Origin: Hyphomicrobiales bacterium
GTDB lineage: Bacteria > Pseudomonadota > Alphaproteobacteria > Rhizobiales > Beijerinckiaceae
DNA: 64,000 nt
NCBI GenBank assembly: GCA_930633525.1
Contig: CAKNFP010000001.1
Span: 310,001-374,000, forward strand
Direction of reading: 5' to 3'
The translations under genes and the position numbers were made by a program. The notes under the pieces were generated by a model. It searched no databases and was not told where the DNA came from. It saw nothing but the letters and a program-made list of their open reading frames with translations. Shown here piece after piece: positions 1-9,051 of this stretch (position 1 is its first letter; each line of letters starts with the position of its first letter).

Positions 1-245
1 GGCACTGGCATATTACGGATGGCCTGGGTCGTCAGCATGAAGTCCGTGGCGAAGGGGTGGTCGGCGAGAAACCCGTTATCGAGCCGGGCGGGAGCTTCAG
101 TTACACCAGCGGCTGCCCGCTATCCACGCCGCACGGCACCATGCTCGGCACCTATCAGATGGAAAGCCAGACGGGCGAGGTCTTCTCCGTGGACATCCCG
201 CTTTTTCCGCTTGAAAGTCCCTATATCAAGCGTGTCGTGCACTGA
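1..245 (+). CDS. apaG: ApaG domain protein, 3' end only
   Basis: The last 80 residues of an ApaG protein (DUF525 fold) run off the left edge of the window. The frame opens with WHITDGLGRQHEVRGEGVVGE, which contains the glycine-rich GEGVVGE stretch typical of ApaG. It continues through EYTSGCPL-like and GTMLGTYQM segments and ends in VVH. Full ApaG proteins are about 130 residues, so roughly the first 50 are missing. In E. coli ApaG is linked to cobalt and magnesium resistance, but its biochemical role is unsettled. In related genomes apaG often lies beside hslO; here argE sits between them. Confidence 0.88.
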   Translation, partial: HWHITDGLGRQHEVRGEGVVGEKPVIEPGGSFSYTSGCPLSTPHGTMLGTYQMESQTGEVFSVDIPLFPLESPYIKRVVH

Positions 246-356
246 CATGCGTGCTGTTGATCCGTTCGCGGAAATGGCGTCCCCGCGCCCTATGAACCGC
301 ATTCCCATGAAAACCAGTTACGATGATCGGAACACGGATATGATCGGAAGACGGGT

Positions 357-1517
357 ATGACCGGAAGACGTTTGGCCCCGCTGGATCTCCTGGCCGATCT
401 CGTCGCCTTCGACACGGAGACGCCCAAGTCGAACCTCGCGCTCATCGCCTATGTCGAGGACTACCTCGCAAGCTGGGATGTGCCCTTCATTCGGCTGCCG
501 AACGCCGATGGCGACAAGGCCGCAATATTCGCGACGATCGGGCCCGCGATCGATGGCGGTGTCGTGCTGTCCGGCCATACGGATGTGGTGCCTGTCGCCG
601 GCCAGACCTGGACGAGCGATCCCTATCGGCTCCGTGTCGAGGATGGGCGCGCCTACGGGCGCGGTGCCGTCGACATGAAGGGCTTCGTGGCGCTGGCGCT
701 TGCCCATGTGCCCGATTTTATCACGGCCGATCTCGCCCGGCCGATCCACCTGTTCCTGTCCTATGACGAGGAGACCACGTGTCTCGGCGTGGTCGACGGC
801 ATCAATCGCTTCGGCATTGATCTCCCCCGCCCAGGCGCCGTGATCGTCGGCGAGCCGACCGACCTGACGATTGCCGATGCGCACAAGAGCGTCGTCACCT
901 TCACCACCACGGTGCATGGCAAGGAGGCCCATTCGGCCAAGCCCGAGCTTGGCGCCAGCGCGGTGATGGCGGCTGGCCTGCTGGTGGCCGAGCTGGTGCG
1001 GCTGGCGGATGTCTATGCCGAGCGGGGCGACGCTTCAGGGCGCTTCGATCCGCCGTGCTCCACCATCCATGTCGGCACCATCGCAGGCGGCACCGCCCGC
1101 AACATCATGGCCAAGGAATGCCATTTCCACTGGGAATTCCGCGGATTGCCTGATCTTGACGGCGACGAGATTCCCGCCCGTTTCGCAGCCTATGCGGAAA
1201 CTGTCCTGGCCCGCATGCGCCGCACGGCGCCAGAGGCGTCCATCGAAACCGTCTGCCACGCGGACGTGCCGGGCTTGCGACCGCTTCCGAGCTCGCCGGC
1301 GGAGGAACTCGTCAAGGCCGTCACCGGGCGCAACAGCACGCTCACCGTGTCCTACGCAACGGAGGCCGGCCGGTTTCAGAATGCGGGCGTGCCGACGGTG
1401 GTTTGCGGCCCAGGCTCCATCAACCGCGCCCATCAGCCAGACGAGTACATCACGCTGGCAGAGCTCGAGGCCGGCGCGGACTTCATGCGCCGGCTCGCCA
1501 TTACGCTGAAGGGCTAG
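357..1517 (+). CDS. argE: Acetylornithine deacetylase
   Basis: This 386-residue M20-family metallopeptidase is expected to hydrolyse N-acetylornithine to ornithine and acetate in the cytosol. Metal-site motifs are visible: SGHTDVVP (His, about residue 74), GRGAVDMKG (bridging Asp, about residue 101) and YDEETTCLG (catalytic Glu region, about residue 137). GTARNIMA marks the lid domain and GPGSINRAHQPDE the C-terminal metal ligand. The length matches the ArgE subfamily. It lies opposite to argF and argD, giving the neighbourhood three arginine-biosynthesis genes. Succinyl-diaminopimelate desuccinylase is the main alternative in the family, but context and length favour ArgE. Confidence 0.9.
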   Translation: MTGRRLAPLDLLADLVAFDTETPKSNLALIAYVEDYLASWDVPFIRLPNADGDKAAIFATIGPAIDGGVVLSGHTDVVPVAGQTWTSDPYRLRVEDGRAYGRGAVDMKGFVALALAHVPDFITADLARPIHLFLSYDEETTCLGVVDGINRFGIDLPRPGAVIVGEPTDLTIADAHKSVVTFTTTVHGKEAHSAKPELGASAVMAAGLLVAELVRLADVYAERGDASGRFDPPCSTIHVGTIAGGTARNIMAKECHFHWEFRGLPDLDGDEIPARFAAYAETVLARMRRTAPEASIETVCHADVPGLRPLPSSPAEELVKAVTGRNSTLTVSYATEAGRFQNAGVPTVVCGPGSINRAHQPDEYITLAELEAGADFMRRLAITLKG

Positions 1518-1532
1518 GCTGACTTGAAGCCC

Positions 1533-1561
1533 ACGGACCGCCCGCGCCTGCAGGCGGTCTG
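1533..1561. terminator. Hairpin between convergent argE and hslO
   Basis: GACCGCC at 1536-1542 pairs with GGCGGTC at 1553-1559, and flanking bases extend the stem with one G-T pair. It lies between two genes that converge, so it probably ends transcription from both sides. There is no strong T-run. Confidence 0.5.
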
Positions 1562-1577
1562 TCCGGACGGAGCGGCA

Positions 1578-2567
1578 TCAGGCCGGCTCGTCGGCGAGTT
1601 CCGCCGGCTCGATCTCGTAGTGACGCGAGCAGAATTCGCAGGTGATGCCGATATGGCCGTCGTCGCCGATCATGTCGTCGCGGTCCTGCTGTGAAAAGCT
1701 GCGCAGCGTGGCGAGAATGCGCGGACGCGAACAGCGGCACGCCTCGTGCACCGGCTGGCCCTCGAAGACCCGAACGCCGCGCTCGTGGAACAGCCGCAGC
1801 AGCAGACGCTCGCTCTGCAGCGCCGGGTCGATGAGTTCGTGATCTTCGGTCGTGTCGGCGAGAAGTTTGGCTTCCACCCAGCCATCATCCTCGAACGCCT
1901 CGGTGCGCCCTAAGTCATGCCCCTCCGGCGCATCCCCGGGATGAAGGTCTTGCTGCCGCTGACGATCGGTGGAGGGGGGCAGGAATTGCACCATCAGGCC
2001 ACCGGCGCGGTAGCGCATGCCCGAGCCTTCCCCGTCGCTGGTGAAGGCCTCGCCGACGGCGAGCCGTACCCGCGTCGGGATCTGCTCGGACTGGAGGAAG
2101 TACTGGTGCGCGGCTGCCTCGAGGTCGTCACCCTCGAGTGCGACCACACCCTGGTAGCGGGACATCTCGGAGCCCTGATCGACGGTGAGCGCGAGATGTC
2201 CGTTGCCGAGGAGGTCCCCGGTCGCCAGTGTCCCGGTTTCGGCCAGGCCAGCGAGGCGCTCGGCGTCGAAACGCGCGCAGGCGCGCAGCCGGTCCGGCGC
2301 GTCGAAATCAACGACCAGCATGTCGATAACGCCGTCGGTGCGCGTCTGCAGTTGGAAGCGACCGTTGAACTTCAGGGCCGAGCCGAGAAGGGCCGTCAAT
2401 GCGGTCGCCTCGCCGAGAACGCGCGCCACCGCCGGTGGATAGGCGTGGCGACGCAGAATGGTATCGAGCGCCGGGCCGAGCTTGACGACCCGGCCCCGCA
2501 CGTCGAGACCCTCGACAGCGAAAGGCAGAACCCGGTCATCCGCGGTTTCGGCGCTCACATCGACCAT
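1578..2567 (-). CDS. hslO: Redox-regulated chaperone Hsp33
   Basis: This 329-residue Hsp33 protein is a cytosolic holdase switched on by oxidation. The C-terminal zinc-binding redox switch is present as CRCSR and, later, CEFCSRHY, giving the expected CxC and CxxC pairs. The body carries the family's RFQLQTRTDG, GHLALTVDQG and QIPTRVRLAV segments. A longer reading frame exists, but the ATG chosen overlaps the argF stop as TAATG. That implies translational coupling and gives the normal N-terminus MVDVSAE. It is the last gene of argD-argF-hslO. After the beta domain there is an insert of about 20 residues rich in charged residues (PSTDRQRQQDLHPGDAPEG), common in alphaproteobacterial Hsp33. Confidence 0.93.
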   Translation of the reverse strand: MVDVSAETADDRVLPFAVEGLDVRGRVVKLGPALDTILRRHAYPPAVARVLGEATALTALLGSALKFNGRFQLQTRTDGVIDMLVVDFDAPDRLRACARFDAERLAGLAETGTLATGDLLGNGHLALTVDQGSEMSRYQGVVALEGDDLEAAAHQYFLQSEQIPTRVRLAVGEAFTSDGEGSGMRYRAGGLMVQFLPPSTDRQRQQDLHPGDAPEGHDLGRTEAFEDDGWVEAKLLADTTEDHELIDPALQSERLLLRLFHERGVRVFEGQPVHEACRCSRPRILATLRSFSQQDRDDMIGDDGHIGITCEFCSRHYEIEPAELADEPA

Positions 2568-3520
2568 TACTGAACGGCTCCCATACACCACGCCAGAATG
2601 CCCTTCTGGGCATGCAGGCGGTTTTCTGCCTCATCGAAGACAACGGATTGCGGACCATCCATGACTTCATCGGTCACCTCCTCGCCGCGGTGGGCCGGGA
2701 GGCAATGCATGAAGATGGCGCCTTCGTTCGCTGTCGCCATAAGCTTGGTGTTGACCTGGTAAGGCTGCAAGAGGTTGTGGCGGAAAGCCTCATCCTCATC
2801 GCCCATCGACACCCAGCAGTCGGTGATGATGGCGTCGGCGCCCTTCACGGCAGCGAAGGGGTCGTCCGTCAGCATGATCTCGGCGCCGTCGCGCCTGGCG
2901 CGCGCAATGAGATCGGCACGTGGCGCCAGCTCCGGAGGCGTCGCGATATTGATGCTGAAATCGAGGCGCGATGCGGCCTCCACCCATGACGCGAGGACAT
3001 TGTTGGAGTCCCCCGTCCAGGCGACGGTGCGCCCCTTGATCGGACCCTGGTGCTCCTCGAAGGTCAGCAGGTCGGCCATCACCTGGCAGGGATGCGACAG
3101 TTTCGTGAGGCCGTTGATAACCGGCACCTCGGCGAATTCAGCCAGCTCCAGCATCGCGTCGTGATCGAGAATGCGGATCATGATCGCGTCGACATAGCGC
3201 GAGAGCACGCGGGCCGTGTCGGCGATCGTCTCGCCGCGGCCGAGCTGCATCTCCGCGCCCGTGAGCATCAGGGGCTCCCCCCCGAGCTCACGCATGGCGA
3301 CATCGAAGGACACGCGGGTGCGTGTCGACGGCTTGTCGAACACCATCGCCAGCACCTTCCCGTCGAGCGGGCGGGTGGTCTGGGGTTGGCCCTTGCGGCG
3401 CGCCGCTTTCAGGGACGTGCTCGCAGCGAGGACCCGGCGCAACTGATCTCCGGAGAAATTCGCAAGATCCAGGAAATGCCGAGGAGCGGGATTGGATGTT
3501 GTCGTCGAGGTGGTCGTCAT
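2567..3520 (-). CDS. argF: Ornithine carbamoyltransferase
   Basis: This 317-residue enzyme condenses ornithine and carbamoyl phosphate to citrulline. The carbamoyl-phosphate loop STRTRVSF (about residue 60) and the signature [14 protein letters not shown] are both intact. So are the ornithine-loop segment DCWVSMGDE and the catalytic [11 protein letters not shown]. Its ATG overlaps the argD stop in an ATGA arrangement and its own stop overlaps hslO as TAATG, so the three genes form one tightly coupled operon. Nothing is missing compared with anabolic OTCases. Confidence 0.96.
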   Translation of the reverse strand: MTTTSTTTSNPAPRHFLDLANFSGDQLRRVLAASTSLKAARRKGQPQTTRPLDGKVLAMVFDKPSTRTRVSFDVAMRELGGEPLMLTGAEMQLGRGETIADTARVLSRYVDAIMIRILDHDAMLELAEFAEVPVINGLTKLSHPCQVMADLLTFEEHQGPIKGRTVAWTGDSNNVLASWVEAASRLDFSINIATPPELAPRADLIARARRDGAEIMLTDDPFAAVKGADAIITDCWVSMGDEDEAFRHNLLQPYQVNTKLMATANEGAIFMHCLPAHRGEEVTDEVMDGPQSVVFDEAENRLHAQKGILAWCMGAVQ

Positions 3521-4731
3521 GGAGCCAACTCCGGTTGGCCTGCATCGGCCTTGGCGTGAGCCTCCGACACGGCCTTGGCTGCGGCATCAATACGCGCCAG
3601 AGCTTCCGAGATCTCGGCTTCTGTGATCGTGAGAGGCGGTATCAGCCGTACGACATTGCTGCCGGCCGCGACGACGAGCGCCTTCTCCGCGCGGACAGCA
3701 TTGACGAATTCGCCGTTCGGCGGCGCGAGCTTCAAGCCGATCAGCAGGCCCTCGCCGCGGATGTCGGTGATGACGTCGGGATAGCGATCCTTCAACTCGG
3801 CGAGGCGCTGCTTGAAGAGAAGGCTCTTACGGCGCACTTCCTCCAGGAAACCGTCCTCGAGTATGACATCGAGCACGGCGTTGCCCACGGCCATGGCGAG
3901 CGGATTGCCGCCGAAGGTCGTGCCATGTGTGCCGGCCGTCATGCCCTTTCCGGCTTCGGCCGTCGCAAGGCATGCGCCCATGGGGAAGCCGCCGCCGATA
4001 CCCTTGGCCACAGCCATGATGTCGGGTGTCACACCCGCCCATTCATGGGCGAACAGCTTGCCGGTACGGCCGACGCCCGTCTGGACCTCGTCCAGGATCA
4101 GCAGGAGGCCCTTGTCGTCGCAGATCTGGCGCAGACGCTTGAGATCGGCTGGAGGCACGGACCGCACACCGCCTTCGCCCTGGATCGGCTCGATCAGGAT
4201 CGCGGCGGTTTCATCGGTGATGGCGGCTTCGAGCGCCTCGAAATCGCCGAACGGCACCTGGTCGAAGCCCTCGACCTTCGGGCCGAAGCCCTCCAGATAT
4301 TTGGCCTGGCCACCGGCGGCGATGGTCGCGAGCGTCCGTCCGTGGAAGGCGCCTTCGAAGGTGATGATGCGGAACCGCTCGGGATGGCCGCTCACCGCGT
4401 GATACTTCCGCGCCATCTTGATCGCGCATTCCAGGGCTTCCGCACCGGAATTCGTGAAGAACACCGTGTCGGCAAAGGTCGCGTCGACGAGCCGCTGGGC
4501 CAGCCTCTCACCGCCGGGGATGCGATAGAGGTTCGACGTGTGCCAGACCTTGGATGCCTGCTCGGTCAAGGCTTCCACGAGATGCGGATGAGCATGGCCG
4601 AGTGCGTTCACGGCGATGCCGGCGCCGAGGTCGAGATATCGTTCGCCCTGTCGCGTAATGAGCCATACGCCCTCTCCCTTTTCAAATTCGATGTCGGGAC
4701 GCGCATAAGTCGGCAGCAACGGCGAAATCAC
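3517..4731 (-). CDS. argD: Acetylornithine aminotransferase
   Basis: This class III PLP aminotransferase has 404 residues from the preferred start and converts N-acetylglutamate semialdehyde to N-acetylornithine. Recognisable segments are [15 protein letters not shown], the FHGRT cofactor loop, [14 protein letters not shown], and [11 protein letters not shown] with the PLP-binding lysine. A GTG start was chosen because GGAGG lies eight bases upstream and the protein then begins [11 protein letters not shown], as ArgD homologues do. An ATG 13 codons upstream has no such site. It is the first gene of argD-argF-hslO. A perfect hairpin lies in the leader. Confidence 0.95.
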   Translation of the reverse strand: MISPLLPTYARPDIEFEKGEGVWLITRQGERYLDLGAGIAVNALGHAHPHLVEALTEQASKVWHTSNLYRIPGGERLAQRLVDATFADTVFFTNSGAEALECAIKMARKYHAVSGHPERFRIITFEGAFHGRTLATIAAGGQAKYLEGFGPKVEGFDQVPFGDFEALEAAITDETAAILIEPIQGEGGVRSVPPADLKRLRQICDDKGLLLILDEVQTGVGRTGKLFAHEWAGVTPDIMAVAKGIGGGFPMGACLATAEAGKGMTAGTHGTTFGGNPLAMAVGNAVLDVILEDGFLEEVRRKSLLFKQRLAELKDRYPDVITDIRGEGLLIGLKLAPPNGEFVNAVRAEKALVVAAGSNVVRLIPPLTITEAEISEALARIDAAAKAVSEAHAKADAGQPELAP

Positions 4732-4814
4732 GATTTCAACCTCCGCAAAGGGAAAGTTTCCAAAAACCACAGGCAGACACCACTGATATCGGACCCGCGT
4801 CTCGGAAAATCAAA

Positions 4815-4838
4815 GTGCCGCCCACGGAGGGGCGGCAC
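4815..4838 (-). promoter_or_regulatory. Hairpin in argD leader (possible attenuator)
   Basis: GTGCCGCCC and GGGCGGCAC form a nine-base-pair perfect stem with a six-base loop. In the argD direction it is followed by TTTGATTTT, a weak terminator-like tail, and it lies about 84 bases upstream of the argD start. It could be an attenuator or mRNA-stabilising structure. No leader peptide was recognised. Confidence 0.35.
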
Positions 4839-5053
4839 TCCGTCAATTCTAAAGGTCATGTTTTCCATGTCAATTCAAAGACTGTGATCACTTTCATCAA
4901 CGCCAGGGCCGGCCGGGGTCGTCGGGCGCGCGATCGGATGGGAATGGACCTCGGTCCGCGATATGCAGGTTTTGATATGTGCCGGAACGGAAGACACTTT
5001 TCGCCTTGACCCTTGCACGAGGTTCTTGGGGAAAACGGCAGGTGTGGCAGGGG

Positions 5054-5199
5054 GACTCTTGCCCCCGAGTCCGGGCATATTGTAGTTTCGCCTTCAACGA
5101 CTACGACATCTCGTGTAGCGGAACTTATCATTCGCGTTCGTTGTCAAGGTGCAACGGGGTTTGGCTCCTGTCGGGCTGGCCGCGAAAGATAAGGGATTC
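5054..5199 (+). promoter_or_regulatory. Three GANTC methylation sites upstream of gcrA
   Basis: GACTC (5054-5058), GAGTC (5067-5071) and GATTC (5195-5199) lie within 146 bases before gcrA. GANTC is the CcrM methylation target, and GcrA of Caulobacter acts at promoters carrying it. The first two also form an inverted pair, GGACTC and GAGTCC. Confidence 0.45.
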
Positions 5200-5229
5200 C
5201 GCGCACGTCAACCGCTGACGGAGAAGGCG

Positions 5230-5769
5230 ATGACCGACCCGAGCCAATCTTGGAGCGATGAGCGCGTTGAGCTCTTGCGCAAGCTCTGGTCTGATGGCCT
5301 CAGCGCCAGTCAGATCGCCGCCGAGCTGGGCGGCATCACGCGTAATGCGGTGATCGGCAAGGTGCACCGCCTGGGCCTGTCCGGCCGCGCCAAGAGCACT
5401 GCCGGTTCCTCGCCACGTCCGCGTAAGCCGGTTCGGCAGCCGGGTGTGGCGTCGCCGGCCCCCGCTGTGACCGTGCCGGGGCCCATGCGGACCAGCGCAG
5501 CGCTCGCTCCTCAACCTCTCGCCGAGGCCGCCCCCGTCCTGGTGCGCTTGGCCCAGCCCCGTGAGGACGTGGTGATCCCCATGTCGGAAAGGGTCACCAT
5601 CATGGAACTGCGTGAATCCATGTGCCGGTGGCCGATGGGGGATCCGACGACGCCGGAGTTCCGTTTCTGCGGCGCGCGCTCGGAACTGGGTATGCCCTAT
5701 TGCTCGCACCATTCGCGCATTGCCTATCAGCCTGTCGCCGACCGCAGACGGGATCGCAAGCGGGCCTGA
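5230..5769 (+). CDS. gcrA: GcrA family cell-cycle regulator
   Basis: This 179-residue protein is the sigma70-associated GcrA regulator restricted to Alphaproteobacteria. The N-terminal DNA-binding region shows the diagnostic WSDERVELLRKLW, then the GLSASQIAAELGG helix and TRNAVIGKVHRLGLSGR. A proline- and alanine-rich linker (about residues 55-120) follows. The C-terminal sigma-interacting domain contains CRWPMGDP and FRFCGA. The ATG was chosen for the GGAGAAGG ribosome site just upstream and for homology from MTDPSQSW. It controls cell-cycle genes together with CcrM methylation, and the GANTC sites upstream suggest methylation-sensitive control of its own promoter. Confidence 0.94.
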   Translation: MTDPSQSWSDERVELLRKLWSDGLSASQIAAELGGITRNAVIGKVHRLGLSGRAKSTAGSSPRPRKPVRQPGVASPAPAVTVPGPMRTSAALAPQPLAEAAPVLVRLAQPREDVVIPMSERVTIMELRESMCRWPMGDPTTPEFRFCGARSELGMPYCSHHSRIAYQPVADRRRDRKRA

Positions 5770-5828
5770 TTTCAAGCTGCCGCCCGGGCAGCCGTGGATA
5801 GCTGGCAAACAACACCGATTGTCGAAAA

Positions 5829-5857
5829 ATGCCGCCACGACCTGGTCGTGGCGGCAT
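5829..5857. terminator. Bidirectional terminator between gcrA and phoB
   Basis: ATGCCGCCACGACC is followed after one base by its exact reverse complement, giving a long GC-rich hairpin. It has A-rich sequence on one side and TTTGTTT on the other. It lies between the convergent ends of gcrA and phoB, so it can serve both. Confidence 0.85.
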
Positions 5858-5897
5858 TTGTTTAGGTGGGGCGACCGGCGAGATCCGCTGGTGGACT

Positions 5898-6599
5898 TCA
5901 GCTAGCCTTTGCGAAGGTTTCGTCAAAGGAATAGCCGGCTCCGCGCACCGTGCGGATCGGGTCCGGCCGGCGCATGCGGTTGATGGCCTTGCGCAGGCGT
6001 CCCACATGCACATCGACGGTCCGCTCGTCGATATACACGTCGTGGCCCCAGACCCGGTCGAGCAGCTGCTCGCGGGTGAAGACACGGCCCGGGCTCTGCA
6101 TCAGGAACTCGAGCAGCTTGAATTCCGTCGGCCCCAGATGCAGCTCTCGGCCGCCGCGCTTGACCCGATGGGTCTCACGGTCGAGTTCGATGTCACCGGC
6201 AACGAGTTGCGCCGCGACCTGCCCCGGCTTCGCGCGCCGCAGCAGGGCGCGCACGCGCGCCAGGAGTTCCGGCACCGAGAACGGCTTGACGATATAGTCG
6301 TCGGCGCCGGTCGCGAGACCGCGCACGCGCTCGGTCTCCTCGCCGCGGGCCGTCAACATGATGATCGGCAGCCTCTCGGTCTCCTCCCGCGCGCGGATAC
6401 GCCGGCACAGCTCTATGCCGGAAAGCCCCGGCAGCATCCAGTCCAGCAGTACGAGATCCGGTACCGCCTCGCGCAGCCGGATTTCAGCCTCATCGCCACG
6501 GGCGACGCTGTCGACGGTATAGCCCTCGGCCTCGAGGTTGTAGCGGAGGAGCAGCGTCAGCGGCTCCTCGTCCTCGACGATCAGAATACGTGGTCCCAT
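5898..6599 (-). CDS. phoB: Phosphate regulon response regulator PhoB
   Basis: This 233-residue OmpR-class response regulator activates phosphate-starvation genes. The receiver domain has ILIVEDEE (acidic pocket), LVLLDWML (phospho-acceptor Asp) and MLTARGEE. The KP pair follows in DDYIVKPF. The winged-helix domain has LGPTEFKLLEFLM and RTVDVHVGRLRKAI. It is the last gene of the leftward phoR-pstSCAB-phoU-phoB locus and should bind the Pho box upstream of pstS, which would make the operon self-activating. No residue needed for phosphorylation is missing. Confidence 0.95.
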   Translation of the reverse strand: MGPRILIVEDEEPLTLLLRYNLEAEGYTVDSVARGDEAEIRLREAVPDLVLLDWMLPGLSGIELCRRIRAREETERLPIIMLTARGEETERVRGLATGADDYIVKPFSVPELLARVRALLRRAKPGQVAAQLVAGDIELDRETHRVKRGGRELHLGPTEFKLLEFLMQSPGRVFTREQLLDRVWGHDVYIDERTVDVHVGRLRKAINRMRRPDPIRTVRGAGYSFDETFAKAS

Positions 6600-6656
6600 C
6601 GAAAGTCCTATGGCTCCACTGTTGTCCTGGCCCCCCGGTTCACAGGATCAGTGAGA

Positions 6657-7376
6657 TCAGTTGCTAGGATCAGTTGGTGCCTTGGTGAAGCTGGATGTAT
6701 CACCCTTTGGGCGGTCGGCGGAAAGCGTGACGCCTGTCGCAAGATAATGAACGGTCTCGGCGATATTGGTGGTGTGGTCGCCGATACGCTCGATATTCTT
6801 GGCGAGGAACAGAAGGTGCGTGCAGAACGTGATGTTGCGCGGATCTTCCATCATATAGGTGAGCAGCTCGCGGAAAATCGACGTGTACAGCGCATCGATG
6901 CGATCGTCACGCTGCCAAACATCGAGAGCTTGCGCGTCATCACGCTGCACATAAGCATCAAGCACGTCCTTGAGCTGCTCCTGCACGAGGTCGCTCATGT
7001 GCTGCACACCGATCACAAGCTTCTGCGGCTGTGTTTCGCCGCTGATCGCGACGACACGCTTGCTCGTGTTCTTGGCAAGGTCGCCGATGCGCTCGAGATC
7101 GGCGGCCACGCGGATGACCGAGATCAATTCGCGCAGGTCGACCGCCATGGGCTGGCGCCGCGCGATGGTGAGCACGGCGAGCTCCTCGATGTCACGCTGC
7201 AGCCCGTCGAGGCGGGCGTCGGCGGAGATGACCGACTGGGCGAGCACGCTGTCGCGCTTGACCAGCGCCAGCGTGGAGTCGGCGAGCATCTTCTCGGCGA
7301 CGCCGCCCATCTCGACGATCCTGGTCCGCAGTTCGTCGAGATCCTCGTCGAAGGATGAGACGATATGTTCGGGCAT
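6657..7376 (-). CDS. phoU: Phosphate signalling protein PhoU
   Basis: This 239-residue helical protein has two PhoU repeats, each with the metal-binding E/DxxxD pattern. They are seen around VIRVAADLERIGDLAKN and again as FLAKNIERIGDHTTNIAE. PhoU links Pst transporter activity to the PhoR kinase and restrains the regulon when phosphate is plentiful. The ATG chosen gives MPEHIVSSFDE and follows a GAGG site about ten bases away. An ATG nine codons upstream (MAKTRG) lacks a clear site. The gene follows pstB by about 30 bases. Confidence 0.94.
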   Translation of the reverse strand: MPEHIVSSFDEDLDELRTRIVEMGGVAEKMLADSTLALVKRDSVLAQSVISADARLDGLQRDIEELAVLTIARRQPMAVDLRELISVIRVAADLERIGDLAKNTSKRVVAISGETQPQKLVIGVQHMSDLVQEQLKDVLDAYVQRDDAQALDVWQRDDRIDALYTSIFRELLTYMMEDPRNITFCTHLLFLAKNIERIGDHTTNIAETVHYLATGVTLSADRPKGDTSSFTKAPTDPSN

Positions 7377-7408
7377 TGCCTCAGGTCCTCTAGTTTTGGC
7401 CATCGGGA

Positions 7409-8188
7409 TCAGCCAAACCGGCCGGTGATGTAGTCTTGCGTACGCTTGTCTTGCGGCGCGGTGAAGATCTTCGAGGTATCGTCGAACTCGACGAGGTCGC
7501 CGAGATACATGAAGGCCGTGTATTGAGAGACGCGCGCAGCCTGCTGCATGCTGTGCGTCACGATGGCGATGGTATAGTCGCGCTTCAGCTCGTCGATCAG
7601 CTCTTCGATCTTGGCCGTCGAGATCGGATCGAGCGCCGAGCACGGCTCGTCAAGGAGGATGACCTCCGGCTTGACGGCGACGGTGCGGGCGATGCACAGG
7701 CGCTGCTGCTGGCCACCGGAGAGGCTCAGGCCGCTGGCGTCGAGCTTGTCCTTCACCTCGCCCCACAGCGCGGCCCGGCGAAGCGCCGATTCCACGCGGT
7801 CGTTGAGGTCGCTCTTGGAGAGGTTCTCGTAGAGGCGCACGCCGAAGGCGATATTGTCATAGATCGACATCGGGAAGGGTGTCGGCTTCTGGAAGACCAT
7901 GCCGATCTTGGCGCGCAGCAGGTTGAGATCCTGCTTCGGCGAGAGAACATTCTCGCCGTCCATGAGGACTTCACCCTCGGCGCGCTGCTTTGGGTAGAGG
8001 TCGTACATGCGATTTAGAACACGCAGCAGGGTTGACTTGCCGCAGCCGGACGGACCGATGAAGGCGGTGACGATATTCTCGTAGAGGGGCATATTGATGC
8101 CCTTCAGCGCGAGGGAGTCACCGTAGAAGAACTTGAGGTTCTTGACCGAGACCTTCTCGGACTTGGACTTTTCCGTAACAGTCGTCAT
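7409..8188 (-). CDS. pstB: Phosphate ABC transporter ATP-binding protein
   Basis: This 259-residue ATPase drives the high-affinity phosphate importer at the cytoplasmic face of the membrane. It has Walker [10 protein letters not shown], the Q-loop in [12 protein letters not shown], signature LSGGQQQRL, Walker [14 protein letters not shown] and the switch His in IVTHSMQQA. The length and the PstB-specific [10 protein letters not shown] region match the family. Its start overlaps the pstA stop by four bases, indicating coupled translation. Confidence 0.97.
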   Translation of the reverse strand: MTTVTEKSKSEKVSVKNLKFFYGDSLALKGINMPLYENIVTAFIGPSGCGKSTLLRVLNRMYDLYPKQRAEGEVLMDGENVLSPKQDLNLLRAKIGMVFQKPTPFPMSIYDNIAFGVRLYENLSKSDLNDRVESALRRAALWGEVKDKLDASGLSLSGGQQQRLCIARTVAVKPEVILLDEPCSALDPISTAKIEELIDELKRDYTIAIVTHSMQQAARVSQYTAFMYLGDLVEFDDTSKIFTAPQDKRTQDYITGRFG

Positions 8189-9051
8189 TTCTGTTTCCCC
8201 GGCGAAGCGAGCGTCCGTGCCGTGATGCTGAGGGCGAGAACAGCAAAGGTGATGATGAGGGCGCCGACCCAGGCGAGTGCCTGCCAGTCCTTGTAGGGGC
8301 TGAGCGCGAACTGGAAGATAACCGAGGGCAGGCTCGCCATCGGACCGTTGAGATCCGTGCTCCAGAACTGGTTGTTGAGCGCCGTGAAGAGAAGGGGCGC
8401 GGTCTCGCCGCTGATGCGGGCGACGGCGAGCAGCACGCCGGTGACCATGCCGGCCTTGGCGGCGCGGTAGGCGATCTTGCGGATCACCACATGGCGGGGC
8501 AGGCCAAGCGCCGAGGCCGCTTCACGCAACTGGTTGGGCACAAGGTTGAGCATGTCCTCGGTGGTACGAACCACGACCGGAACCACGATGATGCCGAGCG
8601 CCACGCCGCCGGCCCAGGCGGAGAAGTGGCCCATGCGCGCGACCATGATTTCGTAGACGAACAAGCCGATGACGATCGAGGGGGCGCTGAGAAGGATGTC
8701 GTTGATGAAGCGGATCACCATCGACAGCTTTGCGTAGCGACCGTACTCGGCCATGTAGGTGCCGGCGAGAATGCCGAGCGGCGTTCCGAGGAGCGTGCCG
8801 AGGATCGTCATGATCAGGCTGCCGACGATAGCGTTGATCAGGCCCCCCTGGCTGCCTGGCGGCGGCGTGTTTTCCGTGAAGACGGCGACGGACAGGCCGC
8901 CGAAGCCTTCCCACAGCAGCGTGCCGAGGATCAGCACCAGCCAGCCGAGGCCGACGGCGGCCGCGGCGACGCACAGGCCCATGGCGATCGCGCTTGCGCG
9001 CTTGCGCCTCGCGTAGCCGGCGGGGTTCTTCGTAGCATCCATGACGATCAA
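8185..9051 (-). CDS. pstA: Phosphate ABC transporter permease PstA
   Basis: This 288-residue inner-membrane permease has about six hydrophobic segments. The first is near residues 25-50, and a basic N-terminus (YARRKRASA) precedes it. The EAAxxLG-type cytoplasmic loop that contacts the ATPase is seen as [14 protein letters not shown]. The family's [11 protein letters not shown] segment is present. It overlaps both neighbours by four bases and forms the channel with PstC. Confidence 0.96.
   Translation of the reverse strand: MIVMDATKNPAGYARRKRASAIAMGLCVAAAAVGLGWLVLILGTLLWEGFGGLSVAVFTENTPPPGSQGGLINAIVGSLIMTILGTLLGTPLGILAGTYMAEYGRYAKLSMVIRFINDILLSAPSIVIGLFVYEIMVARMGHFSAWAGGVALGIIVVPVVVRTTEDMLNLVPNQLREAASALGLPRHVVIRKIAYRAAKAGMVTGVLLAVARISGETAPLLFTALNNQFWSTDLNGPMASLPSVIFQFALSPYKDWQALAWVGALIITFAVLALSITARTLASPGKQK

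Larger units (their letters stand above)
4732..5229. promoter_or_regulatory. Divergent control region between argD and gcrA
   Basis: This gene-free stretch of about 500 bases must hold promoters for both leftward argD and rightward gcrA. The reading frames inside it show no family resemblance. It contains a strong hairpin close to argD and three GANTC sites in the half nearest gcrA. No CtrA full site (TTAA-N7-TTAA) was found. Confidence 0.6.

Noticed and set aside
3322..4887. A 521-residue open frame on the plus strand opposite argD
   Set aside because: It is antisense to a well-supported argD and argF, has no family motifs, and long antisense frames are expected at this GC content.
5829..7358. 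A 509-residue open frame on the plus strand opposite phoB and phoU
   Set aside because: It is fully antisense to phoB and phoU, whose motifs are intact, and its composition looks like a GC-rich shadow frame.
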